Shown here one piece after another: positions 35,888 to 45,981 of a stretch of DNA of 64,000 nucleotides (the stretch's first letter is position 1; each line of letters starts with the position of its first letter). The DNA comes from Fimbriiglobus ruber (GTDB taxonomy: Bacteria; Planctomycetota; Planctomycetia; Gemmatales; Gemmataceae). The notes under the pieces were generated by a model. That model did no database searches, was not told the origin of the DNA, and was given only the letters and a program-made list of their open reading frames with translations. Where the stretch lies: NCBI RefSeq assembly GCF_002197845.1, contig NZ_NIDE01000017.1, positions 604,712 through 668,711 on the forward strand. The letters run 5' to 3'. The position numbers and the translations under genes were made by a program.

Positions 35888-37366
35888 ATGCACCCGCTTT
35901 CTCCCACCGGTCGGCAATTACTCGACCGCCGCCACTTCCTAGCCCACGCCGGCACCGGGTTGTCCGGTATCGCGCTCGCGGCGCTGCTCGCCGACCAACG
36001 TGCGGCCGGGGCCGAGAAGGCCGAGACGTGGGCGCCGGCCATCCGTCCGGACGCGCCGCTCGCCCCGCGCCCGCCGCACTTCCCGGCGAAGGCCAAGCGC
36101 GTCCTGCTCATCTTCTGCTCCGGCGCCGTCAGCCACGTCGACTCGTTCGAGTACAAACCCGAGCTAGTGAAATGGTCCGGCCAACCGCTGCCCGGCGGCG
36201 ACAAACTCGTGACCTTCCAGGGGGCGAACGGCAACCTCGTCGCGCCGCTCTGGAAGTTCAAGCCGCGGGGCGAGTCGGGCAAAATGGTCTCCGATCTGTT
36301 CCCGCAGCTGGCCGAACTCGCGGACGAGATGTGCTTCGTCCACTCGATGACGGCCAAGAGCAACACGCACGGCCCGGCCGAGAGCCAGATGAGTACCGGG
36401 TTCACCCTGGACGGCTTCCCCAGCGCCGGGGCGTGGGTGACGTATGCGCTGGGCAGCGAGAACGCGGACCTGCCGGCGTTCGTCGCCATCCCGGACCCCC
36501 GCGGCGTCCCCCAAATCGGCCCGGCGAACTGGAACAGCGCCTTCCTGCCCGCCGCCTTCCAGGGTACGCCACTCACCGCCGACAAGCCCATCGCCCACCT
36601 GAACCGCCCCGCGGGCGTCGGGCCGGACGCGGACCGGGCGACGCGGGATCTGGTGAAGTTCCTGAACGACAAGCACCTGGAACACCACCCCGGCGACACC
36701 GACCTGGCCGCCCGCGTCGCCGGGTACGAGATGGCCGCCCGGATGCAGCTCAAGGCCCCCGAAGTCGCCGACTTGTCGCGGGAGACAGCCGAAACGCACG
36801 CGCTGTACGGGACCGGCGACCCGAACAAGACCAAGGCCGGGTTCGCCCGCAACTGCCTGCTCGCACGCCGGTTGCTGGCCCGGGGCGTGCGGTTCGTTCA
36901 ACTGTTCAACGGAAGCTACGCGATGGGTGAGGGCGTCGGCAACTGGGACGGGCACAAGGCGCTGAAAACGCAATACGACGTCCACGCCCCGATCTTCGAT
37001 CAGCCGTGCGCCGCGCTGCTCAAAGACCTGAAGCGGACCGGGCTGCTGGCCGACACGCTCGTCGTTTGGGTGACAGAGTTCGGCCGCATGCCGACGTTCC
37101 AAAAGGGGGCGAGCGGGCGGGACCACAACCCGAGCGGGTTCACGGTCTGGCTCGCGGGGGCCGGCGTCAAGCGGGCGTTCAGCCACGGGGCGACCGACGA
37201 GTTCGGGTACAAAGCCGTCCGCGACGTGGCGACCATCTACGACCTCCACGCCACCATCTTGCACCTGTGCGGCCTGGACCACGAGAAGTTGACGTTTTAC
37301 CACAACGGCATCCACCGCCGCCTGACCGACGTCCACGGCCGCGTACTCGAAAAGATCCTCATCTGA
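35888..37366 (+). CDS. Tat-exported DUF1501 protein
   Basis: A 492-residue protein; the ATG at 35888 puts a twin-arginine signal ([23 protein letters not shown]) at the N-terminus. DUF1501 features follow: [102 protein letters not shown] and the ending [25 protein letters not shown]. The family is related to alkaline phosphatases/sulfatases and usually sits next to a DUF1549/DUF1553 gene, as here; the pair is thought to act in the periplasm but the reaction is unknown. Confidence 0.93.
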   Translation: MHPLSPTGRQLLDRRHFLAHAGTGLSGIALAALLADQRAAGAEKAETWAPAIRPDAPLAPRPPHFPAKAKRVLLIFCSGAVSHVDSFEYKPELVKWSGQPLPGGDKLVTFQGANGNLVAPLWKFKPRGESGKMVSDLFPQLAELADEMCFVHSMTAKSNTHGPAESQMSTGFTLDGFPSAGAWVTYALGSENADLPAFVAIPDPRGVPQIGPANWNSAFLPAAFQGTPLTADKPIAHLNRPAGVGPDADRATRDLVKFLNDKHLEHHPGDTDLAARVAGYEMAARMQLKAPEVADLSRETAETHALYGTGDPNKTKAGFARNCLLARRLLARGVRFVQLFNGSYAMGEGVGNWDGHKALKTQYDVHAPIFDQPCAALLKDLKRTGLLADTLVVWVTEFGRMPTFQKGASGRDHNPSGFTVWLAGAGVKRAFSHGATDEFGYKAVRDVATIYDLHATILHLCGLDHEKLTFYHNGIHRRLTDVHGRVLEKILI

Positions 37367-37766
37367 CTCGGGACCGCCGCCCCCGGCGGTCGACCTGACG
37401 ACCCCACCGATCCATACATTAAACAAACGCGATGTCACCCGCCCGCCCGCCGAAATCGTTAACCCGGCTGCGTCCACCGGCGGCCGTAACAAACGACGGG
37501 GTCCAGTGTTTTTACGTTGTTCCGTCGGGCGGCGAGAATCCGTGGTCGGGTTGCGCCAATCGGATGGATTGGGGTTGCGCCCCGCGGCCGGGTTTCGGTG
37601 TGTACGCGGCTTCTCGCCTCACCTAAAGCCGCCCATGATTTAAGCTGAATTTGGACGGGTCACGGGATTTGGACAAATTGGGTCGACCGGACTGCTCTCA
37701 TATTTTGACATCATCGGGCCGCCGCCCCGGCCAGGGATATATGCCGGGCGGCGGAGGGGAAATAGC
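37367..37766. other. Intergenic region, about 400 bases
   Basis: A short GC hairpin (arms 37373-37379 and 37384-37390) follows the DUF1501 stop and may terminate its transcript. The remainder has no convincing gene; its lower-GC stretch at 37630-37720 is a plausible promoter region for the giant gene at 37767, which has GGAGGGG before its ATG. Confidence 0.5.
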
Positions 37767-40700
37767 ATGTCGAATGCCAATCGCCGGTCATCGCGTGGCG
37801 GTCCGGAAACCATTTCGGCCCCGGCGCCGGCCGGGGGCACGGCGAAGCGGGGGCGGTATCGCCCCGTTCCCCTCCGGCTCGAATTTCTCGAAGACCGCTC
37901 GACCCCGTCGATCGTCGGGTCCGGCATCCCGACGTGGTTGGACGCCGGTCCGGCCCCGACCACGAACGGCCAGGTTTCCATCCCAAACACGACGAACAAC
38001 AACCCGGTCGACGGTGCGTCCAGCTCGATCGTCGCGGTCCCGGGCAACCCGAACGTCATGTTCGCGGCCGGGGTCAACGGCGGCGTCTGGCGGACGATGA
38101 ACGCGACCGCGGCCAACCCGACGTGGACTCCCCTTACCGACATCCTCCCGTCGCTGTCCGTCTCGTCACTGGCCATTAATGTGGTCAACGCGAATCAGAT
38201 CCAGCTCCTCGCTGGCGTCGGCAACACGTCGTCGCTCGCGCTCGAAGGCGGCGACCTCATCGGCGCGATCTATACGGACAACGCGCTCGCGGCGGTGCCC
38301 ACGTTCCGCGTCTTGACGAACAGCATTGCGGGCGTGGACGTCCGGGCGGTCGCCCTCGAACCCGGGTACATGCTCGTCCTCGGCGACACCGGACTCTACC
38401 GGAGTATCGACGACGGGGTCACGTTCACCCAGTTGAGTGGGACCGGCACCCTTCCCGCGATCTCGACCGCGGCCATCACCGCGGTCTCGGACGGACCGCC
38501 CCCGGTCGACATGGTCGTCGACCCGTTCACCCCGACCCGCGTTTACGTCGCGAGCCCCTCGGGTCTTTTCCGGACCGATAACATCGCGGCCGCGACCCCG
38601 ACCTGGATCCCACTCACGGACCCGATTTCGGGGATCAGTGCCACCTCCGGCAATATCAAGCTGGCCATCAACAGCACGGCCGCCGGGTCGGTCCTTTACG
38701 TCGGCGTGACGAACCAGAACCCGAACCTGTCGCCCACCCCCTTTTACCAGCTGACGAACCTGTCTTACACCACGGACATGGGCGCGACCTGGACCGCGAT
38801 GGACCTGCCCGCCGAGGAGACCGACGCCGTCTCCATCACGGGCGCGTCCAACGCCGGGCCGATCCAGATCACGACGTCAGTTCAGGTCGGCGGCATCATC
38901 AACAACGGCGACCAGGTCGTCATCAGCGGGGTTGGTGGGAACACCGCCGCGAATGGCGTCTGGACGGTCACCATTACTAGCGCGAATACGTTCACCCTGA
39001 ACGGATCGACCGGTAATGGCACTTACACGTCCGGCGGGTCCGTTCGTTTGATCTACGGCGTCCAGCCCAGCGGCCAGGGGGAGATCCACTTCGCCCTCGC
39101 CGCCGACCCCGTCAACCCGAACATCGTGTACATCAGCGGGGACACCCAGAACATCCTGGCCTCCTTCCCCAACCTCCAGGGGTCGACCAACTTCTCGGGG
39201 AACGTCCTCATCGGGAACCGGACGCTGCCCCAGAAGGCCGCGAACCAGGCCCTGTCCCCCCAGTGGACTCCGGTCGTTGACAACGGCGCGAACGGCACCA
39301 CGCCGCACGCGGATTCGCGACACCTGTCGTTCGACGACTCGGGCAACCTCCTCGAAGCGGACGACGGCGGCGTGTACGTCCTGGACAACCCGTCGAACAC
39401 CGCGGGCGGTGCGCCCCGCATGTGGTTCTCGCTCCTCGGGAACATGGGCATCGGGGAACTCACGAGCGTCAGTTACGACTCGGCCAACAACGTGGTGTTC
39501 GCCGGCACCCAGGACACCGGGAGCGGGACCCAGCAAGACGGGACCGGGCTCCAGGGCAACACGACCTGGGACCAGATCGAAGAGGGCGACGGCGGGACGA
39601 CCGCGTTCGCCAGCGGGATCACCCCGGGCGTCGTCTACCGGTATACCATCGGGAACGGGTACTCGCTCGAGCGGAACGCGTACAGCACCAGCGGGGTGTC
39701 TCTCGGCCAAACCGACGTCCAGCTCGCCTCGGCGCCGGGCGCGGGATACCTGTCCGGCCTCAGCGCCAACGACCAGGGATTCACGGACACCGCGTTCGAC
39801 ACCAAGTACGTGATCAACAGCGTCAACCCCAACCTGTTCATGCTCGGCGGGTTCGACGTGTACCAGTCGCCGACCCCCGACGTCGGGCTGCCGGGGGACG
39901 TCATCACCACGGTCACCCCGACCGGGATGCAGGGGTTCGTGTCCGCCGTCGCGTACGGCGGGTTCGTCGGCACGACGGGCTTCGCGAACGTCGCGTACGT
40001 CGGGACCGACCAGAACGAGTTCTACTTCCGCGGCCCGGCCGCGAACGCGGTGTGGACCAAGAGTACGCTCCCGGCGACCGCGACCGGCCAGGTCGACAGC
40101 ATCGCGGTCGACCCGAGCAACTACAAGAACGTGTACGTCCTCGACAACAACCACGTCTACCAGTCGACCGACGGCGGGGTCACGTTTACCGACATCACCG
40201 GGACCCTGGTCGGGACCACCTTCGACGCGAACGGGAATTTGACGAACGGGCTGACGACCATGCTCACGTCGCTGACCGTCTGGGACCCGGCCGGCAACAC
40301 GTTCGGCCCCGTCCTCCTCGCCGCCGGCCGCGGGGGCGTGTTCCGGTACGCCCCCGGCCTCAACACGTCTGCCGCCGCGAGCGCGTGGTCGAACTACGGC
40401 GTCGGCCTCCCGAACACCCTGTACACGTCCGTCGTGATGAACGGGAACCACCTCACGGCCGGCTCCCTCGGCCGCGGCGCGTGGGTCGTCCCGGACGTCT
40501 CGACCACGATCACCGTGGCCCCGGTCGTCCAGGTCACCGGGGGGACCGGGCCGACGGTCATGTCGATCACCGGGGATCTCAGCAACCCGGACTACGTCGA
40601 CATCAACGACGGCCAGGGGAACACGCTGACGATCAAGGAATCGTCAGTCCAGGGGATCAACTTCACCGGGCTCAGTGGGGACGACACGTTCGAGGTCCTC

Positions 40701-42896
40701 GCCAACGGGCAGACCGGCGGGGACCTCGAGTTCGTCCGGGTGCCGATCTCGGTCACCGCCGCGGGGGGCGCCGGCGACACCCTCCTCATCGAGAACGCGG
40801 GCCGGACGACGGCCGCCCAGGTCACGATCACCTCCCACGTCATCGGCGCCGGGGCGGCCGACACCCTCTTTACCAACCCGGCCGGGGAGGTCATTTACAA
40901 CGGGTTCGGCAAGGGGACCGTGAGCCTCGACCTGGGGGCGACCGCCCCGGAGGGGAACTCGGTCTTCATCCAGTCGACGTCCGCCGCCCAGACCAACGTC
41001 GACCTGGGCACCGGGTTCGACACGGTCAAAATGGGGTCGTCCGCCGGCCTCAACGACTTCGGGAACCTCGCCGGGATCGCCGGGAACGTGACCGTCGACG
41101 GCCGGGGGGCCCCGACCAACACCCTGCTGGCGAGCAACTACGGCGCGACCTCCGGCGACGCGAACGTCGTCTTCGGCCCGGGCACGATCACCGGGTTCGC
41201 CGGGCCGGCGGGCGGGAGTACGATCTCGTACACCGGGATCGGCACCCTGACGGCGGACGGGAGTAACAGCCCGACGCTGGCCCAGATGTTCACTGTCCAA
41301 AACCCGACCGCTACCCTGGTGCTGTCGACCGACAACGGGCCGAGTACCGTCAACATCCAGGCGACCACCCTCCCGGTGACCGCGACCGGCGGGACCGGGG
41401 CCGACGCGTTCCACGTGTCGTCGCTCGCCGGCACGTCGGACGACGGCGACCTGAGTCAGATCAACGGGGCGGTGTCCATCGACGGGGGGGCCGGGAACAA
41501 CTCGCTGGTCATCAGCAACTACGGGTCGACCACGCCGGCCACGTACAACATCGTCCCCGGGTCGCTCGTCGGGATCGCCCCGGCCCCGATCAACTTCGCG
41601 TCGACCGGCGGGAAGTTCTTCACCGGGGCCGGCAACGGGCTGCTCATCCGCGGGTCGCACGTCGGCGGGGACACGTTCAACGTCAACGCGACCCTGGCCG
41701 GGAGCGAGACCGAGGTCCAGGGGAACGGCGGGAACGACGTGTTCAACATCGCCGGCGACCAACTCGCGGGAACCGTCTGGCTCAACGGCGGGACCGGGTC
41801 GAACAACCAGTTCACCCTCAACACCGGGTCGTCCGGCGTGACGGCGACCGCCCTCCACCTGACCGGGGGCGGGACCGGAAGCACCGCCGTCTTCAACGGC
41901 ATCGACCTCTCCGAATCGAACGCCGCGAACCCCACGAACAACGTCACGATCTCGGTCACGAGCCCGACGGCCGGCACGGCGGCCGGGTTGGGCACGACGG
42001 TCAACTTCGACACGTTCGCGAAGACGACGTACGCCGGCGCGTTCGGCCGGAACCTCCTGACCGTCGTGGACGCGACCGGGGTGGCCCACGGGACGCCGAC
42101 CGACCCGGCCGACGGCATCGTGTTCGAGCCGCTCACCGCGACCTCGGGCGAGGTCCGGATCGCGGACGGCACGGTCGGCCCGCTGATCGACTTCACCGGT
42201 GTCAACGGGACCGACCAGACCGGCTTCGTCATCAACGGCGACCCGACCGGGCAGACCCAGGACTCGCTCGCCATCGTCGGGGCGAGCGACCCGGGCCTCG
42301 GGGCGACCGGGGCACTGGCCGGGGTCACCGCCACCAACGGGTCGGACACGATCACCGTGTCCGCCACCGACGTGACCATCCAGAACTCCGTCCTCGGGTA
42401 CCTGCGGTCGGTCGGGCTCGGGACGGTCAACGGGGCGTCCCCGTTCTCCGCGGTCCTGGTTTACGCCGGCGAGGCCGCCAAGGGGAACGTGGTCACGATC
42501 ACCCCGTCCGCCCTGACGAACCTGTTCGTCGACGGCGGGGTCGCCGGGGACCACTCGGGCGGGAACCAACTCGTCATCAACACGACCCAGCAGGGGACCC
42601 AGAGTCACAGCACGGACCCGACCGTCGGCCCGCCCCAGACCCGGGTCACGTTCCCGGACGGGTCGTCCTTCGGGTTCGTCCACTTCGTCAGCGTGTCCAG
42701 TTCTGGCGGCACGTCGGCCGTCGAGGGGCTCAACATCTTCGCGGTCGGGGCGGACGCGGGCGGGGCCCCCGCGTCCAGGTGTACGACGCGTTCACCCACG
42801 CCCTCCTGTTCGACCAACTCGTCTTCGACCCGAGCTTCACCGGCGGGGTCCGGGTGGCGACCGGCGACGTCAACGGGGACGGCATCCCGGACCTGA
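37767..42896 (+). CDS. Giant secreted LEDR protein: beta-propeller and beta-repeat region (frame-shifted before its FG-GAP end)
   Basis: A 1709-residue frame starting at the ATG at 37767 (GGAGGGG 7 bases upstream). LEFLEDRSTPS (near residues 34-44) is the LEDR motif. Residues about 50-920 contain BNR/sortilin-like propeller repeats (FAAGVNGGVWRTMN, LGDTGLYRSIDDGVTFTQL, HVYQSTDGGVTFTDI). Residues about 930-1650 are Gly/Asn/Thr-rich beta repeats (TGGTGADAFHVSSLAG, NGGNDVFNIAGDQLAG). The last 45 residues after GADAGGAPA are out-of-frame: a C5 run at 42766-42770 appears to lack one C, and the true continuation, FG-GAP repeats, is in the next frame to 43711. Likely one 1981-residue extracellular protein. 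Confidence 0.8.
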   Translation: MSNANRRSSRGGPETISAPAPAGGTAKRGRYRPVPLRLEFLEDRSTPSIVGSGIPTWLDAGPAPTTNGQVSIPNTTNNNPVDGASSSIVAVPGNPNVMFAAGVNGGVWRTMNATAANPTWTPLTDILPSLSVSSLAINVVNANQIQLLAGVGNTSSLALEGGDLIGAIYTDNALAAVPTFRVLTNSIAGVDVRAVALEPGYMLVLGDTGLYRSIDDGVTFTQLSGTGTLPAISTAAITAVSDGPPPVDMVVDPFTPTRVYVASPSGLFRTDNIAAATPTWIPLTDPISGISATSGNIKLAINSTAAGSVLYVGVTNQNPNLSPTPFYQLTNLSYTTDMGATWTAMDLPAEETDAVSITGASNAGPIQITTSVQVGGIINNGDQVVISGVGGNTAANGVWTVTITSANTFTLNGSTGNGTYTSGGSVRLIYGVQPSGQGEIHFALAADPVNPNIVYISGDTQNILASFPNLQGSTNFSGNVLIGNRTLPQKAANQALSPQWTPVVDNGANGTTPHADSRHLSFDDSGNLLEADDGGVYVLDNPSNTAGGAPRMWFSLLGNMGIGELTSVSYDSANNVVFAGTQDTGSGTQQDGTGLQGNTTWDQIEEGDGGTTAFASGITPGVVYRYTIGNGYSLERNAYSTSGVSLGQTDVQLASAPGAGYLSGLSANDQGFTDTAFDTKYVINSVNPNLFMLGGFDVYQSPTPDVGLPGDVITTVTPTGMQGFVSAVAYGGFVGTTGFANVAYVGTDQNEFYFRGPAANAVWTKSTLPATATGQVDSIAVDPSNYKNVYVLDNNHVYQSTDGGVTFTDITGTLVGTTFDANGNLTNGLTTMLTSLTVWDPAGNTFGPVLLAAGRGGVFRYAPGLNTSAAASAWSNYGVGLPNTLYTSVVMNGNHLTAGSLGRGAWVVPDVSTTITVAPVVQVTGGTGPTVMSITGDLSNPDYVDINDGQGNTLTIKESSVQGINFTGLSGDDTFEVLANGQTGGDLEFVRVPISVTAAGGAGDTLLIENAGRTTAAQVTITSHVIGAGAADTLFTNPAGEVIYNGFGKGTVSLDLGATAPEGNSVFIQSTSAAQTNVDLGTGFDTVKMGSSAGLNDFGNLAGIAGNVTVDGRGAPTNTLLASNYGATSGDANVVFGPGTITGFAGPAGGSTISYTGIGTLTADGSNSPTLAQMFTVQNPTATLVLSTDNGPSTVNIQATTLPVTATGGTGADAFHVSSLAGTSDDGDLSQINGAVSIDGGAGNNSLVISNYGSTTPATYNIVPGSLVGIAPAPINFASTGGKFFTGAGNGLLIRGSHVGGDTFNVNATLAGSETEVQGNGGNDVFNIAGDQLAGTVWLNGGTGSNNQFTLNTGSSGVTATALHLTGGGTGSTAVFNGIDLSESNAANPTNNVTISVTSPTAGTAAGLGTTVNFDTFAKTTYAGAFGRNLLTVVDATGVAHGTPTDPADGIVFEPLTATSGEVRIADGTVGPLIDFTGVNGTDQTGFVINGDPTGQTQDSLAIVGASDPGLGATGALAGVTATNGSDTITVSATDVTIQNSVLGYLRSVGLGTVNGASPFSAVLVYAGEAAKGNVVTITPSALTNLFVDGGVAGDHSGGNQLVINTTQQGTQSHSTDPTVGPPQTRVTFPDGSSFGFVHFVSVSSSGGTSAVEGLNIFAVGADAGGAPASRCTTRSPTPSCSTNSSSTRASPAGSGWRPATSTGTASRT

Positions 42897-43711
42897 TCGT
42901 CGCGGCCGGCCCCGGCGGCGGGCCGGAAGTCAAGGTGTACGACGGCGCGACGTGGCAGCTGATCGACAGCTTCTTCGCCTACGAGCCGTCGTTCACCGGC
43001 GGGGTGTACGTGGCGGTCGCCGACCTCGCGGGCTCCGGGGTCAGCCAGATCATCACCGGGACGGGCAACGGCGGCGGCCCGCTCGTCGACGTCTACGACG
43101 CGACCGGCCGACTGCGGTCCGGGTTCTTCGCGTACGAGTCGACGTTCCGCGGCGGGGTGACCGTCGCGGCCGGCGACGTGCAGGGGTCCGGGGCCCTCGA
43201 CATCGTCACCGGGGCCGGCCCCGGCGGGGCGCCCCGCGTCCGCGCGTTCAACTCCCAGACGCTGGCCGTGGTCGCCGATTATATGGCCTTCGATCCGACC
43301 CTGCGGACCGGGGTGTACGTGGCGGCCGGCGACCTGACCGGGGCCGGCTACGCGAGCATCATTGCCGGCCCGGGCTCGTACAGTGTGCCGACGTTCAACA
43401 TCCGCGACAGCGCGACCGGGGTTCTGACGTCGGTGACCGTGAGCGACATCGGCATCATCAACGGCACCGCCCCGTCCGACCTCGCCGACTCGGACGCGTT
43501 GAGCGGCCAGAGCGGGGTGTCCGAATTCGACGGCGGGTTGCGGGTCTCGGTCGTGGACGCCAACCCGCAGGGCACGATGAAAAACATCCTCGTCGCCCGC
43601 GGGCCGGGGTTCATCTCGCGGATTCACGAATACTCCCTCGACCCGAGCCCGACCGAGGTGAGCAACCTCGTCGTCCTCGACGGGTATACCGGCGGGGTGT
43701 ACGTCGGCTGA
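42779..43711 (+). CDS. FG-GAP C-terminal portion of the giant LEDR protein (other frame)
   Basis: About 310 residues of FG-GAP repeats beginning VQVYDAFTHALLFDQ if read from the frameshift point at about 42767. Calcium-type loops (DVNGDGIPDLIV) alternate with GGGPEVKVYDG and FTGGVYVAVADLAGSG elements, ending LDGYTGGVYVG, almost the same ending as the two other LEDR proteins. No ribosome-binding site precedes an internal start, so I take this as the 3' end of the upstream gene rather than a separate gene. A strong terminator follows. Confidence 0.75.
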   Translation: MYDAFTHALLFDQLVFDPSFTGGVRVATGDVNGDGIPDLIVAAGPGGGPEVKVYDGATWQLIDSFFAYEPSFTGGVYVAVADLAGSGVSQIITGTGNGGGPLVDVYDATGRLRSGFFAYESTFRGGVTVAAGDVQGSGALDIVTGAGPGGAPRVRAFNSQTLAVVADYMAFDPTLRTGVYVAAGDLTGAGYASIIAGPGSYSVPTFNIRDSATGVLTSVTVSDIGIINGTAPSDLADSDALSGQSGVSEFDGGLRVSVVDANPQGTMKNILVARGPGFISRIHEYSLDPSPTEVSNLVVLDGYTGGVYVG

Positions 43712-43735
43712 CCGGCGCCCTAGCGTGAACGGTAC

Positions 43736-43769
43736 GGGCCGCGGGATATCCCGCGGCCCGCGGTTTTTT
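43736..43769 (+). terminator. Strong Rho-independent terminator after the giant gene
   Basis: A perfect 24-base palindrome (43736-43759; half-site GGGCCGCGGGAT) is followed by GCGG and six T residues (43764-43769). It ends the transcript of the giant gene 25 bases after its stop. Confidence 0.9.
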
Positions 43770-43792
43770 ACGAGGCCCCGGCGATCCGCTTT

Positions 43793-45286
43793 ATGACGTC
43801 TCACGATTCGCACCCCTCGTCCGTACCCCCGCCCGAATTAGTCCGATTCACCGCGGCGACGTTCGCCCGCCCCGGCGGCGGGGCCGCGCTCGCCGACCTG
43901 ACCTGGGCCGCCCGCGGCGGGCAGACGTGGGCCGTGGTCGGTCCGGTGGGGGCCGGGAAGACGACGTTCGCGGACGCCGTCGCCGGCACCCTCGTCCTCC
44001 GCGCGGGGGAGGCGGAATGGCCGCTCGTCGCCCGCGCCCGCGCCGCCGGGCGGGACGCCTACTTCCCGCGGGACGTGGTGCGGACGGTGTCGTTCAAGGA
44101 GCAGTCGCGGCTGTTCTCGTACGGCCAGCACTACTACCAGGAGCGGTTCAACTTCACCGACCCGCTCGACGACATCACCCTGGCCGCCTTCCTCGGCGCG
44201 GGCGCGACGTCCGGACCGGAAGCGGTGGCCGCGGTCGCGACGCGACTCGGCGTCGGCAGCCTGTTGGAATCATCGTTCATTACCCTTTCCAACGGCCAGG
44301 TCCGCCGCGCGCGGATCGCGCGGGCGCTGCTGGCGGCGCCGGAACTCCTCGTCCTCGACGAACCGTTCATGGGCCTCGACGCCGCCGGCCGCGAGGACGT
44401 GTCGCGGTTGCTCGGCGAACTGGTCGCGGGCGGCACTCGCGTCCTTCTGATCACGCGACCGGGCGCCATCCCGGGGTGGGTCACTCACGTCCTCGAACTC
44501 GACGGGATGCGGGTGCGCTGGCAGGGTCCGGTCGAAGCGTATGCTCGCCAGGAGAAAAAGGCTGAGACGGAAAACGTACCTGTACCGGTGTCGGGTGCGG
44601 CGGCCGATTCGCCACCCGTCCTCGAACTCCGCGACGTGACGGTTCGCTACGGCAGCCGGGCGGTGTTGCACGGCGTGTCGTGGACGGTGCGGGCTGGCGA
44701 GCGGTGGGCGCTGCTGGGACCGAACGGGTCGGGCAAGTCGACGCTCCTCTCGCTGGCCTGCGGCGACCACCCACAGGCGTACGGCAACGACGTCCGCGTG
44801 TTCGGCCGCCGGCGCGGGACGGGTGAGAGCATCTGGGACGTGAAGCGGCGGATCGGCCTGGTTTCCCCGGAACTGCACCTGTACTTCAACGAACCGCTCT
44901 CGGCGGCCCGCGCGGCGGCGACCGGCTTCCACGACGTGATGGCCGCCCGGCCGACGACGCCGGACCAGGGCGCCACGGTCCGCCGACTGTTCGCGGAGTT
45001 CGGGCTAACAGAAGTGGCGGACCGCCCGTTCGCGCGGCTCTCCACCGGCCAGCAGCGCCTCGTTCTCTTGGTCCGCGCATTGGTGAAGGAGCCGGAACTT
45101 CTGATACTCGACGAGCCGTTTCAGGGGCTCGACCGTCCGGCGATCGACCACGCCAAAGAGTGGCTCGACCGCCACTTGCGCGCGGACCAGACGCTGATCT
45201 TCGTGAGCCACCACGCGGACGAAATCCCGGCGTCGGTGAACCGGCTGCTGAGGCTGAGCGAGGGGCACGTGGCCGAGATGCGGTAA
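43793..45286 (+). CDS. Double ABC ATPase (ModF-like)
   Basis: A 497-residue protein with two ABC ATPase domains in tandem and no membrane segment. Domain 1: Walker A GPVGAGKTT, signature ITLSNGQVRRARIARALL (LSNGQ), Walker B LLVLDEPFMGLD. Domain 2 (from about residue 280): Walker A GPNGSGKSTLLSL, signature RLSTGQQRLVLLVRALV (LSTGQ), Walker B LLILDEPFQGLD. The layout matches ModF-type proteins linked to molybdate uptake, but no permease or binding-protein gene is adjacent, so the partner is unknown. Confidence 0.85.
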   Translation: MTSHDSHPSSVPPPELVRFTAATFARPGGGAALADLTWAARGGQTWAVVGPVGAGKTTFADAVAGTLVLRAGEAEWPLVARARAAGRDAYFPRDVVRTVSFKEQSRLFSYGQHYYQERFNFTDPLDDITLAAFLGAGATSGPEAVAAVATRLGVGSLLESSFITLSNGQVRRARIARALLAAPELLVLDEPFMGLDAAGREDVSRLLGELVAGGTRVLLITRPGAIPGWVTHVLELDGMRVRWQGPVEAYARQEKKAETENVPVPVSGAAADSPPVLELRDVTVRYGSRAVLHGVSWTVRAGERWALLGPNGSGKSTLLSLACGDHPQAYGNDVRVFGRRRGTGESIWDVKRRIGLVSPELHLYFNEPLSAARAAATGFHDVMAARPTTPDQGATVRRLFAEFGLTEVADRPFARLSTGQQRLVLLVRALVKEPELLILDEPFQGLDRPAIDHAKEWLDRHLRADQTLIFVSHHADEIPASVNRLLRLSEGHVAEMR

Positions 45287-45407
45287 CGAAATCGCCGCCG
45301 TTTATCCCCCGCTTACGTCTCCGCCCCTTTCTGGGGTTCGACGGGAGTGGTAGAATTCCCCATATCACCCGCACGCGGCGGGAGGGAACTTCGGGGCGGG
45401 GCGAACG

Positions 45408-45899
45408 ATGAAGTGCCAGCGGTGCCCGAAACAGGCGACGTTACACATCACCGAAGTCCTCACCGGGGACCAGTTCGAGGAACTGCACCTGTGCGAGGAC
45501 TGTGCGAAAAAGTACCTCTACGAACCGACCCAGGTGGCGAAAAAGCCCGGGAAAGCCGGTGCCGGTGGGGTAGTGGCGACCGAGCCGGAAGCGGGCGACG
45601 AGCCGGGGGGCAAGCAATGCGAGGTCTGCGGGATCAAGTTCGTCGAGTTCCGGAACACCGGGCGACTCGGCTGCCCGCACGACTACGACGCGTTCCGCGA
45701 GGAACTGCTCCCGCTCCTCGAAAGCATCCACGGCGACACGAAACACCAGGGAAAAATCCCGCAACGGGCGCCGCGGGCTAACGCCGCACACGGCGAATTG
45801 TCGAAACTCCGGAAGAAACTCCAGCAGGCGGTGCAGGACGAAGCCTACGAGGAAGCGGCCAAGGTCCGCGACCGCATCCGCGAGTTGGAAGGGGATTGA
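45408..45899 (+). CDS. mcsA: McsA-like zinc and UVR-domain protein (first copy)
   Basis: A 163-residue protein. Zinc-binding pairs at Cys3/Cys6 and Cys29/Cys32, and a third pair (CEVC) near residue 71, alternate with conserved FVEFRNTGRLGCPHDYDAFR. The C-terminus is a UVR (UvrB/UvrC) helical hairpin, LRKKLQQAVQDEAYEEAAKVRDRIRELE. McsA activates and partners the McsB arginine kinase in Firmicutes; mcsB lies 0.6 kb downstream on the same strand. It is followed by a second mcsA-like gene. Confidence 0.88.
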   Translation: MKCQRCPKQATLHITEVLTGDQFEELHLCEDCAKKYLYEPTQVAKKPGKAGAGGVVATEPEAGDEPGGKQCEVCGIKFVEFRNTGRLGCPHDYDAFREELLPLLESIHGDTKHQGKIPQRAPRANAAHGELSKLRKKLQQAVQDEAYEEAAKVRDRIRELEGD

Positions 45900-45981
45900 C
45901 GGCGCACGGAATGCGTCGGCTGCCCGCGTGGGACCGGCGGGCGTGGGAACGGGTCGGATTCCAGGACGGCGGAGGCAGGTC

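Noticed and set aside
37432-37626. 64-codon plus-strand frame in the gap before the giant gene
   Set aside because: No ribosome-binding site, no terminator and an unremarkable translation; likely chance.
38877-40451. Minus-strand open frame of about 524 codons
   Set aside because: Antisense to the propeller region of the giant gene, with low-complexity translation and no ribosome-binding site.
40644-42683. Long minus-strand open frame of about 679 codons
   Set aside because: Antisense to the giant LEDR gene; Arg/Val/Asp-rich composition without motifs.
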